A DNA stretch of 8,985 nucleotides. Source: Planctomycetota bacterium. GTDB taxonomy: Bacteria; Planctomycetota; Planctomycetia; Pirellulales; Pirellulaceae. The DNA lies in the NCBI GenBank assembly GCA_029259935.1, contig JAJDEH010000290.1:1-8985 (forward strand), given 5' to 3'. Below the pieces are notes generated by a model. It was not told the DNA's origin. It saw nothing but the letters and a program-made list of their open reading frames with translations, and did not search any database. Positions 6,875 through 8,985 of this stretch are shown piece after piece. Made by a program: the position numbers and the translations under genes. Each line of letters begins with the position of its first letter. Position 1 is the stretch's first letter.

Positions 6875-8362
6875 CTAGCGTTCGCCGCTGGCCGAGGGAT
6901 CTTTCTTGGCTCGGCCCTGTGCCCACAGGCGCAATCCTTCCAATCGCTGGCGGCCGCGCAGGTAATAGGCGGCGTCCAGGGTCGCCAAATGATCTTGGTA
7001 GGCTTGATCGCGGCGAGTCTTCCATGACTTGCCAGGCCGCACGATCTTCATCTGCTGCATACGATCAAATAACCGCGCCGCAATCATCTGGTGGCCGTGA
7101 ATGGTTGGATGCACGTGGTCCACGAACAGATTGTCGCCGGGAATCCCGTCGTCGGTTTGAGCTTCGAACAATGCCCTGATGTCCACTAAGTCGATGTCGC
7201 CGGCCTGGGCCACCTGCCGCAGTGCTTCATGTAACGGTTCGGTCATGCGCAGCGGGCAAATGTCTTCGTCCTTGGCGCGGATGAATTCCTGTTTGGCCTC
7301 GTCCAGGCGGCCAAGCCGCAGCAGCGATTGTCCCAGCACGTAGTGCGCTCCGGCATGTCGGTCATCGACAGAGATCGCTTGGGCCAATAGATGTGCCGCT
7401 TGTTGCGGTTCGGCGTCCGCTGCCTCGCGGCCTTGTTGCCATAGCTTGTCAAAACGCGCTTGATCGGCTGAAGACAAGTCCTCGCTGCCGGTCACCTTGA
7501 AGGGATAACTGTCCTTCAAGTTACAGGCCGGATTCACCCGCAAGACCGGGACACCAGCATCGCGGCACAGCGCCAGCATGCGTGCCAGGCTGTCGCGATA
7601 GTGTTCGACGACGCCTCGCCGCCACGCATCATCTCGCTTGTAATGCTCCAGACCGCCTCGATAATCGAGCAACGCTTCGACTTTGGCGGCCAACTGCGTC
7701 TTCGAGGAATCGTCAGGCTGGTCGCGCGGGCCCAGATTGGCGGCCCAACGACGGCTAAGCTGAACCAGCCGTAATTGCGCGAGTTGCCTTTGACACCTGG
7801 CAAACGCGGATTGTCGCTGCGTTTCGTAAGTGCGGGCCTCGAGAAACTCGTTATGACCCGTGTAGAGGATGACCAGATCTGGCTGATAAGTCAGCACCTC
7901 TTCCAAAATCGGCACCAGCCGATAACTGGCGTACGACGCGCCACCACAATTGACGACTTCCCATTGCCGCGAATCGTCGGCCGCGCGCAGCGACAGTTCC
8001 AGCCAAGTCGAAAACGACGACTCGATGGAATAGGGTCTGCCCTGAACTGTCGAACCGCCAAGGCAAAAGATCCGATATTCATGGTCCGCTTTTACGATCG
8101 GGAACGCCTCTGAGCTAAACAGCTCCAAGTGGACGGGGTTCGTCTCATATCGCCGGCCGCCGCCCGACTGAATGAACAGCGGATGAGTCTCGCTGAACGC
8201 GACGTAAGGATCATCGCCGCTGGCCGGCACTCTCCAGCCAGCGAGACGCAGACCCGCTTCGGCGAAGACAAACGGCAGCAGGCCCAGCGCGACCGCAAGG
8301 ACGCGAAAGCCAATCGCCCGGCTCAGGGAAAGTTGCCGATGCTGTCGACGACGTGTGTTCAT
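6875..8362 (-). CDS. Membrane-anchored SGNH/GDSL-type hydrolase with TPR-like insert
   Basis: A 495-residue protein. A basic start (RRRQHR) followed by a hydrophobic stretch (18-37) and EAGLRLAGW indicates a signal anchor, with the catalytic part outside the membrane. SGNH blocks are clear: CLGGSTVQG (nucleophile S104), CGGASYASYR (oxyanion glycine near 140), LYTGHNEFLE (N171) and DHVHPTIHGH (D415/H418, the acid-base pair). Between blocks III and V, residues 305-365 look like TPR-type helices (AHYVLGQSLLRLGRLDEAKQ). Members of this fold remove or transfer acyl groups, often acetyl groups on cell-wall or extracellular polysaccharide; which one applies here is not known. It converges on the symporter gene with a 33-bp gap and is divergent from the gene at the right edge. 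ATG was chosen as the first start after the hydrophilic leader; no clear Shine-Dalgarno sequence precedes it. Confidence 0.88.
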   Translation of the reverse strand: MNTRRRQHRQLSLSRAIGFRVLAVALGLLPFVFAEAGLRLAGWRVPASGDDPYVAFSETHPLFIQSGGGRRYETNPVHLELFSSEAFPIVKADHEYRIFCLGGSTVQGRPYSIESSFSTWLELSLRAADDSRQWEVVNCGGASYASYRLVPILEEVLTYQPDLVILYTGHNEFLEARTYETQRQSAFARCQRQLAQLRLVQLSRRWAANLGPRDQPDDSSKTQLAAKVEALLDYRGGLEHYKRDDAWRRGVVEHYRDSLARMLALCRDAGVPVLRVNPACNLKDSYPFKVTGSEDLSSADQARFDKLWQQGREAADAEPQQAAHLLAQAISVDDRHAGAHYVLGQSLLRLGRLDEAKQEFIRAKDEDICPLRMTEPLHEALRQVAQAGDIDLVDIRALFEAQTDDGIPGDNLFVDHVHPTIHGHQMIAARLFDRMQQMKIVRPGKSWKTRRDQAYQDHLATLDAAYYLRGRQRLEGLRLWAQGRAKKDPSASGER

Positions 8363-8408
8363 CTTCGTAAGTGTGGATGCGATCGGAAATGCTTGCCGCT
8401 ACCCTTCA

Positions 8409-8437
8409 ATTCTAACGGGCCGAGGTGGACATGTCGT
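8409..8437 (-). promoter_or_regulatory. Candidate promoter of the SGNH hydrolase gene
   Basis: Read on the minus strand, ACGACA (8437-8432) and TAGAAT (8414-8409) are separated by 17 bases. The -10 matches the consensus at five of six positions and the -35 at four. Transcription would begin near 8402, about 40 bases before the start codon. The palindrome at 8444-8466 sits directly upstream of this -35. Confidence 0.35.
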
Positions 8438-8443
8438 TCTGTC

Positions 8444-8466
8444 GGCCACTTTCGCCGAAAGTGGCC
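8444..8466. repeat. Perfect palindrome (10-bp arms, 3-base centre) in the divergent promoter region
   Basis: GGCCACTTTC (8444-8453) is followed by GCC and then its exact reverse complement GAAAGTGGCC (8457-8466). It lies between two divergent genes, so it cannot be the terminator of either. It could be an operator for a dimeric regulator acting on both promoters, a dispersed intergenic repeat (I associate similar 'ACTTTCG-CGAAAGT' units with planctomycete spacers), or a relic of a repeat insertion. Confidence 0.6.
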
Positions 8467-8479
8467 TGCGGGATTGATC

Positions 8480-8508
8480 TTGTCCGAAGAATTGCGATTG
8501 TGGATAAA
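8480..8508 (+). promoter_or_regulatory. Weak candidate promoter of the right-edge gene
   Basis: TTGTCC (8480-8485) and GATAAA (8503-8508) are 17 bases apart, each matching the consensus at about four positions. The start would be near 8515, giving a leader of about 70 bases that includes the small inverted repeat at 8521-8537. Placed on spacing and local AT content only. Confidence 0.28.
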
Positions 8509-8520
8509 TTGCAGTCCAAG

Positions 8521-8537
8521 CACTGCCGGAGCCAGTG
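8521..8537. repeat. Small inverted repeat CACTG-N7-CAGTG, repeat-element-like
   Basis: CACTG (8521-8525) pairs with CAGTG (8533-8537), and the following GGCACCC completes a sequence of the kind 'CACTG..GAGCCAGTGGCACCC' that I have seen repeated between genes in planctomycetes. The stem is short, so the identification rests mostly on that resemblance. It lies in the presumed leader of the right-edge gene. Confidence 0.35.
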
Positions 8538-8572
8538 GCACCCACGGCATTACGACCTCAAGCCGAGCTAAC

Positions 8573-8576
8573 GGAG
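8573..8576 (+). promoter_or_regulatory. Ribosome binding site that fixes the GTG start
   Basis: GGAG lies nine bases before the GTG at 8586. The frame is closed by a TAG at 8577-8579, so GTG is the first usable start, and the Shine-Dalgarno match makes it the natural choice. No ATG occurs in this frame until codon 48. Confidence 0.65.
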
Positions 8577-8585
8577 TAGCACCGA

Positions 8586-8985
8586 GTGAAAGCTGTTGTC
8601 GCGAATCGGGTCGTCGATCTGCCCGATTACTCTCCTTTTCCTGGTCGATTGCTGATTCGCAACGAGCTTTCCGTCGCGCCGGCCAGCAGCCGCCAGACTG
8701 GACTCACCGCTCGGCGATTGCTTTCAATGACCGTCGATCGGCTCGACCAGGTGGCGTCGGTGCTAGCTCAGGACGGTCCCCGCACGTTGTTTGAAAAAGG
8801 CTGGCATCTGCTGCGTCGCGAGAATCTTGGCTTCAAAAATCAAACTTCATCCTTCGTCGGGCACGTGCACGAAGACGAAACATCTCAATCTTGGCCGGCC
8901 GGCACCCGCGTGGCCGGCTTTTCGCTGAACCATCCCCAAGCGACCGAATTCGTGATGGCTCGCGAGGAGCATGTGTGGAAAGTCC
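8586..8985 (+). CDS. Partial: N-terminus of a probable MDR-type (bi-domain-like) oxidoreductase
   Basis: The frame stays open from GTG to the window edge (133 codons), so only the N-terminus is present. It starts MKAVVANRVVDLPDY, followed by LLIRNELSVAPASSRQTG (22-39), which resembles the 'VLVRT..SLISAGTER' strand of bi-domain oxidoreductases. The helical part DQVASVLAQDGPRTLFEKG (54-72) resembles their 'VKQVLDKVRRDGLLPTLE' segment. GTRVAGFSLNHPQATEFVM (106-124) and the following EEHVWKV fit the 'GDRVA...HAEYV.VP..L.VKVP' end of a GroES-like domain. There is no cysteine in the visible part, so the catalytic zinc ligands of classical alcohol dehydrogenases are absent here. In related proteins an NAD(P)-binding fold follows, sometimes fused to a Gfo/Idh/MocA domain. 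The call rests on remembered motifs and needs the rest of the gene. That a gene is present is more certain than its family. Confidence 0.6.
   Translation, partial: MKAVVANRVVDLPDYSPFPGRLLIRNELSVAPASSRQTGLTARRLLSMTVDRLDQVASVLAQDGPRTLFEKGWHLLRRENLGFKNQTSSFVGHVHEDETSQSWPAGTRVAGFSLNHPQATEFVMAREEHVWKV

Noticed and set aside
8129..8794. 221-codon + strand frame across the divergent spacer
   Set aside because: It overlaps the start of the SGNH gene, the palindrome and the well-supported GTG start in another frame. Its translation is Arg/Ser-rich without motifs.
1..8985. CRISPR array, tRNA, rRNA or insertion sequence
   Set aside because: No regularly spaced direct repeats, no cloverleaf or rRNA-like conserved segments, and no transposase-like protein were seen on either strand.

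Overview
The window looks like chromosomal DNA of a planctomycete, probably near the Pirellulales. This rests on family knowledge: giant secreted proteins that fuse a ThuA domain, a discoidin (F5/8 type C) domain, a 'PVC-type' membrane-bound-dehydrogenase propeller, HEAT-like repeats and a C-terminal cytochrome c are a hallmark of the Planctomycetes/Verrucomicrobia. The long sodium:solute symporter and the SGNH hydrolase fit the same origin, as do the GC-rich spacers full of short hairpins. No rRNA, tRNA, CRISPR array or insertion sequence was seen.

Layout: bases 1-629 carry no convincing gene. They hold a long imperfect inverted repeat (31-120), a cluster of short hairpins (173-309) and AT-rich promoter-like DNA (514-534). 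Next come two genes on the + strand: the 1302-residue multidomain c-type cytochrome/dehydrogenase-like protein (630-4538) and a 714-residue sodium:solute symporter (4697-6841). A 158-bp spacer between them has its own promoter-like site and a stem-loop. A minus-strand SGNH/GDSL-type hydrolase with a probable TPR insert (6875-8362) converges on the symporter with only 33 bp between the stop codons. A divergent control region (8363-8585) contains a perfect 10-bp-arm palindrome and promoter-like sites for both directions. A GTG-started gene with a good ribosome binding site then runs off the right edge (8586-8985, partial). It resembles the N-terminal GroES-like part of a zinc-less medium-chain dehydrogenase of the bi-domain oxidoreductase kind.

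How the genes may work together (inference): the first two look like a catabolic pair. An exported redox/binding protein would act on a carbohydrate-like substrate outside the cytoplasmic membrane and pass electrons through its heme, while the symporter imports the substrate or product. The last two genes are divergently arranged, and both families are often met near cell-surface polysaccharide genes, so they may belong to a separate envelope or exopolysaccharide locus starting at the right edge. No clearly new defence or mobile system is visible. The items most worth checking are the domain fusion, the large soluble insert in the symporter, the structured leader before it, and the palindrome in the divergent promoter region.
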